NCBI GenBank assembly: GCA_009667805.1
Contig: CM019068.1
Location: 5,191,218-5,255,217, forward strand
Source: Leptobrachium leishanense
Lineage: Eukaryota; Chordata; Amphibia; Anura; Megophryidae
Length of the DNA stretch: 64,000 nt
Direction: 5' to 3'
Below the pieces are notes generated by a model. The model saw only the letters and a list, made by a program, of their open reading frames with translations, had not been told where the DNA came from and did not search any database. Of the stretch, positions 33,717 through 44,542 are shown in pieces. The translations under genes and the position numbers were made by a program. How positions within the stretch are numbered: the stretch's first letter is position 1; every line of letters begins with the position of its first letter.

Positions 33717-34714
33717 TCAGTCAGGTCCAGAAATATTGGGACATCGACACAATTCTAACATCTTTGACTCTATACACCACCACAATGGAGTTGGAATGAA
33801 ACAAACACAATGTGCTTTAACTGCAGACTGTCAGCTTTAATTTGAGGGTATGTACATCCAACTCAGGTGAACGGTGTAGGATTTACAGCAGTTTGCAGAT
33901 GTGCCTCCCACTTGTTAAGGGACCAAAAGTAAAGGGACAATTGGCTTCTCAGCTGTTCCATGGCCAGGTGTTTAATATTCCCTCATTACCCCAATTACAA
34001 TGTGCAGATAAAAGGCCCAGAGTTCATTTCGAGTGTGCTATTTGCATTTGGAATCTGTTGCTGTCAACTCTCAAGATGAGATCCAAAGAGCTGTCACTAT
34101 CAGTGAAGCAAGCCATCATTAGGCTGAAGAAACAAAACAAACCCATCAGAGAGATAGCAAGAACATTAGGCGTGGCCAAAACAACTGTTTGGAACATTCT
34201 CAAAAAGAAGGAATGCACCGGTGAGCTCAGCAACACCAAAAGACCCGGGAGACCACGGAAAACAACTGTGGTGGATGACCGACTAATTCTTTCCCTGGTG
34301 ATGAAAACACTCTTCACAACAGTTGACCAGATCAAGAACACTCTCCAGGAGGTAGGTGTATGTGTGTCAAAGTCAACAATCAAGAGAAGACTTCACCAGA
34401 GTGAATACAGAGGGTTCACCACAAGATGTAAACCATTGGTGAGCCTCAAAGACAGGAAGGCCAGATTAGAGTTTGCCAAACACCTAACAAAGCCTTCACA
34501 GTTCTGGAACAAGATCCTATGGACAGAGGAGACCAAGATCAACTTGTACCAGAGTTATGGGAAGAGAAGAGTATGGAGAAGGAAAGGAACTGCTCATGAT
34601 TTTAAGCATACCACCTCATCAGTGAAGCATGGTGGTGGTAGTGTCATGGCGTGGGCATGTATGGCTGCCAATGGAACTGGGTCTCTTGTATTTATTGATG
34701 ATGTGACTGCTGAC
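33717..34714 (+). mobile_element. Tc1-type transposon copy B, 3'-truncated
   Basis: The left terminal repeat begins CAGTCAGGTCCAGAAATATT next to a (TA)n run and is very close to copy A. The element runs without the LTR insertion to GATGTGACTGCTGACAA, where it joins hAT sequence (CAGTGCCGTCACACC) at about 34714. The right end is missing. Confidence 0.92.
34076..34714 (+). pseudogene. Tc1 transposase, truncated, catalytic D changed to E
   Basis: The ATG at 34076 opens the same MRSKELSLSVKQ start as copy A. Both helix-turn-helix units and the GRP linker are present. The first catalytic aspartate is replaced: LWTEETKINLY instead of LWTDETKINLY. One codon is lost before HLTKPSQF. The second D and the E of the DD34E triad are gone because the gene ends at the hAT junction, after which the frame runs to a stop at 34735. 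It is inactive on two counts. Confidence 0.9.
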
Positions 34715-35027
34715 AACAGTGCCGTCACACCGTAACCCTTTTGTGGTATTGTGGAAGAGTGCAGGGTTGGACTCTATGGTCAAATATTAAAATGATATGA
34801 ATCTGGTACAGGCGTCAGTGCACCTAAATATTTTGCCTTTGGTGGCAGCAAGTGCCTTCACACCGTAACCCCTTTGTGGTATTGTGGAAGAGTTCAGTGG
34901 TGGAAGTTTTGTGAATGCAGAAGAAATCCCTGATCTATTCCGTTACGTCAGCATCAGGGGATTGATAGCTGCTGATCCAGGACTGATTCATTTTTATAAA
35001 TGTCTGCCGGTCTACAGAGTCCACATA
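34715..35027 (-). repeat. hAT fragment (3' region and C-terminus), outer arm 1
   Basis: The minus strand matches the end of the hAT transposase and its 3' repeats (8640-8960): CGGTCTACAGAGTCC, ATTCCGTTACGTCAGCATCA and two CACACCGTAACCC blocks. It meets PLE sequence at about 35028. The mirror-image junction is at 39275. Confidence 0.8.
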
Positions 35028-36525
35028 AAAATATAAGCTTAGGCACCATCCCCCTTGGTGGGTCAACGGAGTAGAGGTCTCTTGCTGTGCAGACCCAATA
35101 CTCAAAACAATAAAATAAACTCCGGATACCACAACATTAATCCAAGTGGATTTATTCCAAAACCAAGTAACAACAACGACGTTTCGACCACAACTGGTCT
35201 TTGTCAAGCCTAATTCAAAAATGTCATGAACAGGAAATAAATAGCATCACAGATCAGTTAACAAACAATCAATCAATTATTGCAAACGGTCTGTGCATAC
35301 TAACCCAGTGATTAAAAACATATATGTCCATAAACTGGTTCTTTTATTAACACATTAATTCACATCATCTTTATTGCAAAAAGAATTTTTATTCATATAT
35401 TAACTATAGTATATACCAGATAATGGACATGAGTTCGCCAATGATGAAATTGATAGAAATTTTAGAAAAAAATATAGCTTACTATTACAGTTACAACAAA
35501 ATAATTCCCTTCCCCCTCTTTTATATCTGTGAAAAGAGGAACAATAGAACACACTTTAATTGTACACTTTATGAAAGAAAACATGTAAAAATATATATAC
35601 ATATATATATATATGCAGTCGCATGTGTCCAAAAAAAAGCAGGATAGAATTACAAAAACGGTGAAAAGTCTGCCTCTCTATTGAGGCCATGTGGGGAGAG
35701 AGTATTAAGGTGATGGATCCAATACAATTCTCTTCTCTTAAGTATTTTTTTCTTTATCTCCACCTCGTGTTGATTTGGGTACCTCATCAATAACTTGATA
35801 ACGCAGCTGTGAAATATCATGTCCGCTAGATAGAAAATGTTCTGGAATTGGAAGTTCAGTTTTTCTTGTTCTAATGTCTGATCTATGTCTGATAAACCGA
35901 TTCTTAACTTTTTGTGTGGTCTCACCCACGTAGATCAAACCAGATGGACACTTTAATAAGTAAACCACATAAGTGGAATTACAGGTAAAGTACCCTTTGA
36001 TTTTAAATTTCTTCCCTGAATGGGGGTGTGAGAAAGACTCATCACGTATAACTGCATTGCAGCATGAACAATTGAGACATGGAAAAGTCCCATTCTTCGG
36101 TTTCCCAAAGAATGGACCTCTACCTGTATCATGTTTAAATTCCGCCCTTACTAACGTCTCTAAAAGATCTCCCTCTCTTGTAAGACATTAGTGGAGTAGT
36201 TTGAAACTCTGGTATCATAGGATACGCATCCCTCAAGATATACCAATATTTACATAAGATATTCTTAACTTGTTGTGTGTGAGTCCCATATTTGGACACA
36301 AATGGAATTCTCCCATGTTTCTGATTCTGACGCCTCTGAGGTGTTATCTGTTGGTTAAGTCTAGACACTTCTTGGCTCAATAATCGTTTGGGATACCCCC
36401 TTGCTCTAAATCTCTCAATCATTTCCTCGAGTCTCCTTTCCTTAGCATCAGGCAAATTGACCACCCTCTCTACTCGCATTAATTGACTACGCGGGAGGGA
36501 ATCTAATAGTGTGGTGGGATGTGCA
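35028..36525 (-). mobile_element. Penelope-like element, 3' half, inverted arm 1
   Basis: On the minus strand this is the C-terminal part of a PLE gene, an AT-rich 3' region, the hammerhead-like hairpin (35207-35180), and the end next to hAT. The part 35028 to about 36130 is the near-exact inverse of about 38195-39275. Confidence 0.85.
35738..36480 (-). pseudogene. PLE protein C-terminus with GIY-YIG endonuclease
   Basis: The upper part (36479-36135) has a basic stretch with YPKRLLSQEVSRLN, RIPFVSKYGTHTQQ and IPEFQTTPLMSYKRG, typical of the region between PLE reverse transcriptase and endonuclease. The lower part (35968-35738) has the GIY-YIG nuclease core, VYLLKCPSGLIYVGETTQ, and RFIRHRSDIRTRKTEL. 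PLE proteins use this nuclease for target cleavage. Frame changes separate the pieces. The twin at 38085-38561 has CPCG where this has CPSG. Confidence 0.88.
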
Positions 36526-37212
36526 CTATCATACCTTAATAGGGAATTTGTCTGACATTCATTTGACCCCTGATGAGGTAAAACTACTCTCGAGAGGCTT
36601 GTCTTATTGCCCTAGTGAACGGATTGATTCATTTGATGTACAAGTCGATCTGTTTAAATTTTTTCATACAATTCGTTTGAAATGTTAGTTTTCAGAGCGG
36701 GTAGATGGTGATACATCTACAGTACCATTTAATTCTAAAGCCTTGGGATTGCGAGAGAAGAGTAGCTTTATGCCTCAGAATGTTGAGCATGCTGTTGAGA
36801 CATATATTGATATCGTGGAGAGAGAGATGTTGAAAGTATACTCACGGTCACATTTCACCAGAGCTTCCCCCAATATGTCTGCTATGGATTTTGGTATCTT
36901 GAAGAGACTGCGCAGTGATCCATCAATTATAATCAAACCAGCGGACAAGGAGGGAGCTCTGGTGATTATGAATAGCAAGGATTATATGGAGGAAATACAA
37001 CGTCAGCTTAGTGACAGTGAGACATATAAAAGATTGGAAAGGGATCCTACGCCAGAAATAATTGTAAGGATATCAACTCTGGTACAGGATGCTTTAGAAA
37101 ATCAGATCATCGATGTGGGTTTGTCTAAATTTCTGATTAAACAATATCCTTTGATACCTGTAATGTATGTTTTGCCCAAGGTACATAAGTCTCTTACTAC
37201 ACCTCCCGGGAG
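36526..37212 (+). pseudogene. PLE protein N-terminal part, opposite orientation
   Basis: The plus strand encodes the beginning of a PLE reverse transcriptase: after an upstream piece (about 36526-36740) come IDIVEREMLKVY, SIIIKPADKEGALVIMN, LSDSETYKRLERDP and VMYVLPKVHKSLTTPPGR. The motifs PADK and LPKVHK are hallmarks of PLE reverse transcriptases. The frame is cut at 37212 by a hAT end (TAGGGATGAGCC). The catalytic palm is missing on this strand. The last 105 bases recur inverted at about 38080-38190. Confidence 0.85.
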
Positions 37213-37720
37213 ACTAGGGATGAGCCGAACACTCCCCGAATTCGGTTCGAAGCTGAACCCGAACTTTCCAAATGTTCGGATCCGAACCCGAACTCGAACC
37301 CCATACAAGTCAATGGGGCTGAAAATTCGGTTTTTAGAGTGCCCTCCAAGAGGGCATATATGCTAGATATTTGCCATAAAAAGGTGTATGGGGGTCCGGG
37401 TAGTGCCCTGGGGGACAGGAAACAAGGACAAAAAGTAAAAAAAAAAACGTTTTTAAAGGGACAGTGAGTTTTCCTTGAAATAAGGGTTAAAAATAAAAAC
37501 CAAAAATTCCTTCAAATATCGTGCCTAGGAGGTCCCCATAACCTGCCCGTGAAGTGGCGGATTTCTAGGATGTATAGAAATATGTAAAAACCAAAAAATG
37601 ACATTTCAAATGACGGTAAATGCTTTTCTTTTAATCTATCCATAAACAACTGCTTGGGGCGGCAGTCTGTATGAAAAGAGGAGACATTTTCAGACACGTA
37701 GAAAAAGGTTAGTGATTTTT
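37213..37720 (-). repeat. hAT right-end fragment
   Basis: It begins TAGGGATGAGCCGAACAC and is the inverse of the hAT right end (15335 back to 14942, then 9308 back to about 9170), without the LINE. It therefore shows the pre-insertion state of the LINE target. It is cut off at about 37720. Confidence 0.85.
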
Positions 37721-37980
37721 TGGCGGTGAAAAGCAGGAGAATGACTGGAGAATGGAAAATTCTAGACCAAATAGCCGATTTGGAAAGTGAGTTAAATGGG
37801 AGAATTTTTCTGGTTTGGCTATTTTGACCTAGAATTTTCTCTTCAGTCATTCTCCTGAGTTTCACCTTTCACTGAATAACCCTGTCAGGGTTATTCAGAG
37901 AGCGGTGAAGAGCAGGAGAATGACTGGAGAATGGAAAATTCTAGGTCAAAATAGCCAAACCAGAAAAAATCTCCCATTTA
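37721..37980. repeat. Alternating palindromic blocks around CAGGGTTATTC
   Basis: A block beginning GGTGAAAAGCAGGAGAATGA (37721) recurs inverted (ending 37870) and then directly (37899 on). Two CAGGGTTATTC ends face away from each other at 37875-37897 (GAATAACCCTG, TCAGGGTTATTC). This looks like two adjacent copies of a small foldback. Confidence 0.65.
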
Positions 37981-37982
37981 GG

Positions 37983-38060
37983 CTAGGGTCAGACTAGCGA
38001 ATTTTTAACATGCGTTTAGGAGCCCTTAATCATGGCCGCACTAGCAGCAAATGACGGGCA
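37983..38060 (+). repeat. GGCTAGGGTCAGAC MITE fragment
   Basis: The end GGCTAGGGTCAGACTAGCGA and the blocks TAACATGCGTTTAG, AATCATGGC and GCTAGCAGCAAATGA correspond, inverted, to 32432-32345 of the full MITE. Confidence 0.65.
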
Positions 38061-38079
38061 ATGACGGTCAATATACGAA

Positions 38080-39275
38080 GCAGAGGGAGGTGTAGTAAGA
38101 GACTTATGTACCTTGGGCAAAACATACATTACAGGTATCAAAGGATATTGTTTAATCAGAAATTTAGACAAACCCACATCGATGATCTATATGGGAAACT
38201 GAAGAATGGGACTTTTCCATGTCTCAATTGTTCATGCTGCAATGCAGTTATACGTGATGAGTCTTTCTCACACCCCCATTCAGGGAAGAAATTTAAAATC
38301 AAGGGGTACTTTACCTGTAATTCCACTTATGTGGTTTACTTATTAAAGTGTCCATGTGGTTTGATCTACGTGGGTGAGACCACACAAAAAGTTAAGAATC
38401 GGTTTATCAGACATAGATCAGACATTAGAACAAGAAAAACTGAACTTCCAATTCCAGAACATTTTCTATCTAGCGGACATGATATTTCACAGCTGCGTTA
38501 TCAAGTTATTGATGAGGTACCCAAATCAACACGAGGTGGAGATAAAGAAAATAATACTTAAGAGAAGAGAATTGTATTGGATCCATCACCTTAATACTCT
38601 CTCCCCACATGGCCTCAATAGAGAGGCAGACTTTTCACCGTTTTTGTAATTCTATCCTGCTTTTTCTTGGACACATGCGACTGCATATATATATATATAT
38701 GTATATATATTTTTACATGTTTTCTTTCATAAAGTGTACAATTAAAGTGTGTTCTATTGTTCCTCTTTTCACAGATATAAAAGAGGGGGAAGGGAATTAT
38801 TTTGTTGTAACTGTAATAGTAAGCTATATTTTTCAAAAATTTCTATCAATTTCATCATTGGCGAACTCATGTCCATTATCTGGTATATACTATAGTTAAT
38901 ATATGAATAATAATTCTTTTTGCAATAAAGATGATGTGAATTAATGTGTTAATAAAAGAACCAGTTTATGGACATATATGTTTTTAATCACTGGGTTAGT
39001 ATGCACAGACCGTTTGCAATAATTGATTGATTGTTTGTTAACTGATCTGTGATGCTATTTATTTCCTGTTCATGACATTTTTGAATTAGGCTTGACAAAG
39101 ACCAGTTGTGGTCGAAACGTCGTTGTTGTTACTTGGTTTTGGAATAAATCCACTTGGATTAATGTTGTGGTATCCGGAGTTTATTTTATTATTTTGAGTA
39201 TTGGGGCTGCACAGCAAGAGACCTCTACTCCGTTGACCCACCAAGGGGGATGGTGCCTAAGCTTATATTTTTATG
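38080..39275 (+). mobile_element. Penelope-like element, 3' half, inverted arm 2
   Basis: It starts with about 105 bases that are the inverse of 37107-37212 (reverse transcriptase piece), then switches to the GIY-YIG region, the AT-rich 3' region, and a hammerhead-like hairpin (39092-39119). It ends at CTTATATTTTTAT next to hAT sequence (GTGGACTCTGTAGACC). Confidence 0.85.
38190..38561 (+). pseudogene. PLE protein C-terminus with GIY-YIG endonuclease, twin
   Basis: The frame shows a cysteine-rich start (CLNCSCCNAVI), then TYVVYLLKCPCGLIYVGETT, RFIRHRSDIRTRKTEL and LSSGHDISQLRYQVIDEVP, ending at 38561. The same-frame sequence upstream (38085-38190) is from the wrong strand of the reverse transcriptase and is not coding. 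It is almost identical to the piece at 35968-35738 on the other strand. No complete PLE protein can be read in the window. Confidence 0.88.
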
Positions 39276-39515
39276 TGGACTCTGTAGACCGGCTGACATT
39301 TATAAAAATGAATCAGTCCTGGATCAGCAGCTATCAATCCCCTGATGCTGACGTAACGGAATAGATCAGGGATGTCTTCTGCATTCACAAAACTTCCACC
39401 ACTGAACTCTTCCACAATACCACAAAGGGGTTACGGTGTGAAGGCACTTGCTGCCACCAAAGGCAAAATATTTGGGTGCACTAACACTGACACCTATATT
39501 ACCAGATTTAGGTGT
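39276..39515 (+). repeat. hAT fragment, outer arm 2
   Basis: It matches 8645-8880 in direct orientation, including the C-terminal end of the transposase (FIKMNQSWISSYQSPDADVTE region) and a 3' repeat unit. It is the mirror of 34715-35027. Confidence 0.8.
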
Positions 39516-39529
39516 AAGCTATATTATAG

Positions 39530-39592
39530 TAAGCTATATTTTTTTCTAAAATTTCTATCAATTTCATCATTGGCGAACTCATGTCCATTATC
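39530..39592 (+). repeat. Short PLE piece at the hAT junction
   Basis: GTAAGCTATATTTTTTTC and CATCATTGGCGAACTCATGT repeat a part of the PLE 3' region (38819-38880). It links the plus-strand hAT piece to the minus-strand hAT copy. Confidence 0.75.
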
Positions 39593-40645
39593 CGGTCTAC
39601 AGAGTCGGTGGACAGACGCACTCTTTTGTCTGTGACAAAACCTCCAGCGGCACTGAACGTCATTTCAGAAAGCACGCTAGATGAAGGGCAACCTAGTAGC
39701 TGCATAGCATATTGGCTAAGTTCTGGCCAGTGATCCAATCTAAACACCCAGTAAGCCAGTGGATCATCTGCTGGAAAGGTATCCAGGTCTGCCCTTGCCC
39801 CTAGGTAGTCCTGCACCATACGGTGAAGACGTTGGCAATGGGTGCCTACATTTGACATCCCTGGGCATCGTGGACTACAAAAAATTTAAAAAGGCATCAG
39901 TCAAGCGGCCCTGGCCTTCACCACTATTCCTCTGATCATCCCCAGCCTCAGAAGCACCTGTGTCATCACTTGGTAACCTACGAGTGCCTGGAAAGGTGTT
40001 ACACAAGTGTCGCTTTAGAGCGTCCTCAAGTTTTTTCATCCTGTGCTCCCTCTGTGTGGGCAGGATGAGCTCTGCAACTTTACCCTTGTATTGTGGATCA
40101 AGAAGGATTTCCAACCAGGAATGATCCCTCTCCTTGATAGCACGAATCCTGGGGTCCTTTACCAGGCTTTGCAGGATAAGGGAGCCCATGCAGCGTAAGT
40201 TGGAGGTGGCATTAGTTTCCGAGTCTTCCTGGTCAATGAGGATGACCCCATCGTGCACTTCCTCCTCCCAGCCACGTACTAGTCCTTGGGTTTCTGGGCA
40301 CACAAAACCCTCCCTTGAGGAATCCCCACCTTCAATGCCCCCACTACTTAAATATTCCTCCTCCTCCTGTGTGATCTGAGGAGGTCCCGCTGGAATACTG
40401 TCTTCGGAAAGACTGGGGCCTTCAGAGCTAGGGAAGGCCTCCTCTTCCTCCCGCTGCTCACCATCCTCGTTGCCTCCTCAAATGGTGACAGTACAGTGCA
40501 TGCATCCTTGATCAGCCACTGCGGGGGGGGGAAACCAAGTTGACCTGAACCTGTCCTTGTGCCATACTCACACAGGTACTCGTTGATGGCCCTCTGCTGC
40601 TTGTGCAGACACTGCAGCATTGCTAATGTTGAGTTCCACCTGAGA
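39593..40645 (-). pseudogene. hAT transposase C-terminal half
   Basis: On the minus strand: RWNSTLAMLQCLHKQQRAIN, QWLIKDACTVLSPFEEAT, a glutamate-rich insert, ILLDPQYKGKVAELILP, and the dimerisation domain with DLDTFPADDPLAYWVFRLDH and GCPSSSVLSEMTFSAAGGF. The BED finger and both catalytic aspartates are lost with the deletion. Frame changes occur near 40345 and 39870. It could at most give a dimerisation fragment. Confidence 0.88.
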
Positions 40646-41136
40646 ACACAAAGCTTAGAACAATTCCCAGATATTTTGGAGAAATGAGACCCCCACAATT
40701 GCTGGTAGCAGTGAGAACACAAAGATAACAACAATTCCCAGATATTTTGGAGAAATTAGACCCCCCCCAATAGCTGGTGGCAGACTGGCAGTGAGAACAC
40801 ACACTAACACAACAATCTCCTCTCAAAAAACATGCTGAAGGCTGTGTTAAGCCTTATATAGTGTGCTGCGGGACTTAGCTCTGAGAGCCCATGATTGGGC
40901 AAAATTTTCCCAATCAGGACTCTGAGCCGTGATTGGCATAATCTTGCACCTGTCTTGCACCTGATCTGTGGTCAGGTGCAAGGCTGTAGCCAATTACAAG
41001 CTTCAGGCCAGTGGAAAAGTGCATTGTGGTCCATTGTGGGCGAACATGCGGCGAACACGCTGAAATGTTCGCAGTTCGCGAACATGCGAACAGGCAATGT
41101 TTGAATCGAACTCCGAACCGAACAGCTCATCCCTAG
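39593..41136 (-). mobile_element. hAT transposon copy 2, internally deleted
   Basis: Minus-strand copy ending in TAGGGATGAGCTGTTCGG (41136). It keeps the CCAAT/TATA promoter (TATA at 40853-40860), two to three 68-bp leader units and the C-terminal half of the transposase. The part equal to 4930-7520 of copy 1 is deleted, so the leader repeat is joined straight to the RWNST motif near 40640. The continuation of its 3' region is scattered over 34715-39515. Confidence 0.85.
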
Positions 41137-41965
41137 TCATCACCAGGTGCCCCTCGGTGCCTGCATATCACAAAGGGGGTACCTGACACGCGCCAAGGTG
41201 AGGCCCTGTTTCATAGGAAAGCCCCTATTTGCAGACAACTGATACAGTATAACACTGAGTACCACAGTATAAACCATAGACCTATGCACAGGGAATATAC
41301 CACAGCAGCCCTGCTCTGATAGACCGGTCTTCAGAGAATAGCCGGATCTGCTCTATAGAAGAAATATTACCGCAGCGCTGTGCAGAATCTAGGAAATTCA
41401 GGGGAGGCAGGATGTCAATAACAACAGTACAGAATAGGATAAAGCAAGAACATAGTCAGGAGGAAAAGTCAGTAATCGGAACAAGAACCTAATACATATG
41501 CCAGGGATCCAGAACGGGTAGGGAAGTAATGCAAGCCAACAGGTCAGAACCAGGAAATCAGTATAACATATAACATGAACAGGAAACCAATAACAGCGAG
41601 GGAAACAACTATGAACTAAATACACAGGAATAACTAGACATTAACCAGAAAACACAGCGGCAAGAGATATAGACAAACAGGGGAAAACAAAACCAAAAGC
41701 ATAAATCAAAAATATGCAAACTAGGACTGGAAATAAACAGCAAGGAGCTCAGAACACAGCAGACTGGATACACAGGCACACTGGAACAAATGACAGAGCA
41801 ATGGATAATGGGCTCATTGCATTAAATAGGGAGGAGATCAGCACACAAGGGTCAACAGGTGAGCTGATCAACCGAGAAGCAGTTAACCCCTGGGCTGCTA
41901 CCCAGGCATATACAAGAATACAGAGGGCAGGAGGACAGGGCTGGAACGAGGAAACGTGACACTGC
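41137..41965 (-). repeat. Possible solo LTR or retroposon, minus strand
   Basis: Read on the minus strand from about 41963 it begins TGTCACGTTTCC, is pyrimidine-rich, and contains a TATTTAATGC box, as in many amphibian gypsy LTRs. No internal region, second LTR or target duplication was found, so the call is tentative. Confidence 0.3.
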
Positions 41966-41974
41966 AGTGGAGAA

Positions 41975-42452
41975 TGGGAATGGTGAGAGGGGACTCCTTT
42001 GGAGATAAAGGTACCACTGGAGAGGGCAGAGTCTGCCTTTTTCAGCGGTGCCTCTCTTTAACCCCTGATGGCAATTCGAACACGGAAGTGGTTGATATCC
42101 TGGATGTCAGCCAAGTCTTCGGGACACCCCCAACCACTGACTTCATTGCCATATGTGTGATGACGTCAGTGGACCCGTTAACCCCCTAGCTACCAAGTGG
42201 AGATAGTGAGATGGTTTGGACCCCCGTATCTCCTGATCTGTGGCAGATAGAAAGTCATGTTTGATATCATTGGAAAGGCCTGATCATGACTAGGTTGGGT
42301 GTAAAATTAATTCTTTAACTTTTTTTAAAAATTAGTTTTGTCTGGGGTATAATAAAGTAGGACTTCAATTGGCGTTTAAACATGATGAGCATAAAACGGT
42401 CAAAATTAGCTCAGCGCACAGAGGTGAAATTGCTCAGCAGGGAAGGGGTTAA
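41975..42452 (+). repeat. TTAA-ended repeat, copy 2
   Basis: It ends CTCAGCAGGGAAGGGGTTAA at 42452, shares GTTTAAACATGATGAGC with the other copies, and earlier parts (TGACGTCAGTGGACCCGTTA, CCCCCTAGCTACCA) match 43280-43560 inverted. It has lost the AT-rich core. Copies 2 and 3 face each other across 150 bases of satellite. Confidence 0.75.
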
Positions 42453-42540
42453 AAAGTGTTTTATAATGGGTTTACAATGGGTTTTATGTGTTTTATAATG
42501 GGTTTACAATGTTTTTACAAAAGACATGTGGAGGCAGAAA
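42453..42540. repeat. Satellite TTTTATAATGGG, left outlier
   Basis: A few units (GTGTTTTATAATGGGTTTAC) lie between the two TTAA-ended repeats, showing that the satellite once continued from here to 43948. Confidence 0.7.
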
Positions 42541-43947
42541 AAATTAGTTTCATTGTGCTTCATTCAGTTTCGGACAGTATTTTGTCAATATCAGAATTTC
42601 ATTTAACCCTTCGCTGCTGAGCCATTTCACCCCTGTGTGCTCAGCTCATTTTTATTAGTTTCGCTCATCATGTTTAAACGCAAAGTCACATTTTATTATA
42701 CGACCCAGACATATTATATATTGTTCTTTCAGGCAGACTCAGCAGATTCATAATATATCATTTTTATATGTATACGTCATGTCCTGTCTGTATATTATAA
42801 CAAAAAATACAATAAAATTAGAATTTTCAATAATCTACAGCGTGTAAAGTGTTTTTTTTACACATTTTATCATGCGAGCCTTTGCGGTTATATTTTCTAT
42901 GGAGTGCGCCTGTTAAAAATATTAGAAATGGGGACTCGTTACATTTTTTTGGGGTGAAATTACGTGATTTGTAGCAAATGCCCCCATAGAAAAAATCGTT
43001 AGTGCAGCATCATTGTTCACATTATAACTGAAATGAGAACAAGCTGCATTAATAAAACAAAAAACATTTTTTTAATTTTTTTTACAATATTTTATTTATA
43101 GTTTTATTTTTAATTATTTGTACTGTATATTTAACATGGTCATGTTTGATATCATTGGAAAGGCCATGCTCTGACAGTTCCATTGATACCAAACAGTAAC
43201 CCCTAGCTGCCACGCATCTGGAGATAGGGGGATTCCAATGAACCTTCTCTCTCCACCATAGGTGGCAGCTAGGGGTTAACTCCCGAACTGACGTCATCTC
43301 GTCCCTGCGCGATGACGCCAGTCGACAGGGGGAAATCCTGGAAGCTTGGCCGCCATCCAAGAAGTCGGCCAGCTCCGGGAGGGGACAGCGATTCGGCACC
43401 TATTGGCGCCGAATCGCAATCCAGCCCCAAAGGGGTTAAAGGCAGCCACCGCTTGGAAGGGCAGGCTGTGCCCTTCAAAGCGGTGCCTGCCTTTTACATG
43501 TGCCCTAAGCAGATCGGGAGGGATAGAGATCCAAAGGACCTGACCCCCTCCCCTTCAGGCACCTTCCCTGCTCTGGTGGGGGGGTGCCTGGATTAGACGT
43601 CATCGCGCCAAGTGCGATGAAGCTATTCGTGCGGCCGGGGTCCTGGAGACTGGGCTGACATCCAAGACATCCAAGGCTGTCAGTCCGCACTAGGGGGACG
43701 CAGTGATCGGCCAGAATCCCGACAGATCACGGCTGCAATGGGAGGACGGGCTCAGTGAGTCCTCCGCAGCCAAGTGCACATGCAGCTGGACGCGCCCAGC
43801 GCGTCCTCTGCATCACATTGGTTAATATTGAATCTTTTTTTCTGAAAATTCGTTTGGTATTTCGGAACAATTCAAATACATTTTCAGCCCCATCTGCAAT
43901 GGACAGCAATATTTCAGATGAAATGCGATTCGTACGAAAACTAATTT
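42541..43947. mobile_element. AAATTAGTTT-ended MITE split by a TTAA element
   Basis: AAATTAGTTTCATTGTGC at 42541 and the inverse CGTACGAAAACTAATTT at 43947 form imperfect terminal repeats. The internal element 42603-43825 is flanked by TTAA, and satellite sequence lies on both outer sides. Confidence 0.6.
42603..43825 (-). mobile_element. TTAA-flanked repeat, copy 3 (piggyBac-like?)
   Basis: It is bounded by TTAA at 42603-42606 and 43822-43825. One end (CCCTTCGCTGCTGAGCC) matches copies 1 and 2. The other end reads CCAATGTGATGCAGAGG inward. The AT-rich half matches copy 1; the GC-rich half (43280-43600) matches copy 2 inverted. No transposase frame is recognised. TTAA flanks and C-rich ends suggest a piggyBac-type non-autonomous element. 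Confidence 0.6.
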
Positions 43948-44542
43948 AGTTTACAATGGGTTTTATAATGTACGGTTTATAACAGATTTTATAATGTGGA
44001 TTTTATAATGTATTTTGAATAATGTTTTATAATGGGTGTTTTTTAATGTACGGTTTATAATGGATTTTATAATGTGGGTTTTACAATGTAGGTTTTATAA
44101 TGTGAGTTTTATGATATGTGTTTTATAATGTGAGTTTAATAATGGGTTTTATAATGGGTGTTTTATAATGTGGGTTTTATAATGGGGTTTTATAATGTGG
44201 GTTTAATTTTTGGTTTCATAACGTGGGTTTAATATTTGGTTTTATTACGTGGGTTTTATAATGTGGGTTTAATATCTGGGTTTTATAACGTGGGTTTAAT
44301 ATCTGGTTTTATAACGTGGGTTTTATAATGGGGATTTTATAATGGGTTTTATAATGTGGGTTTTTTAATGGGTTTTATAATGTGGGTTTTTTAATTGGGT
44401 TTTATAATGGGTTTTATAATGGGGGTTTTATAATGGGTTTTATAATGGGGGTTTTATAAAGTGGGTTTAATATTTGGTTTTATAACATGCGTTTTATAAT
44501 GGGGGTTCTATAATGGGTTTTATTTTGGGGGTTTTATAATCC
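43948..44542. repeat. 13-14-bp satellite, left block
   Basis: Tandem units of the type GGGTTTTATAATGT and GGTTTTATAATGG, strongly degenerate. The block is cut at 44542 by the CAGGG-ended element. Confidence 0.93.

Noticed and set aside
41137..41965. Complete LTR retrotransposon
   Set aside because: Only a single LTR-like sequence is seen, with no Gag or Pol motifs and no second copy or target duplication.
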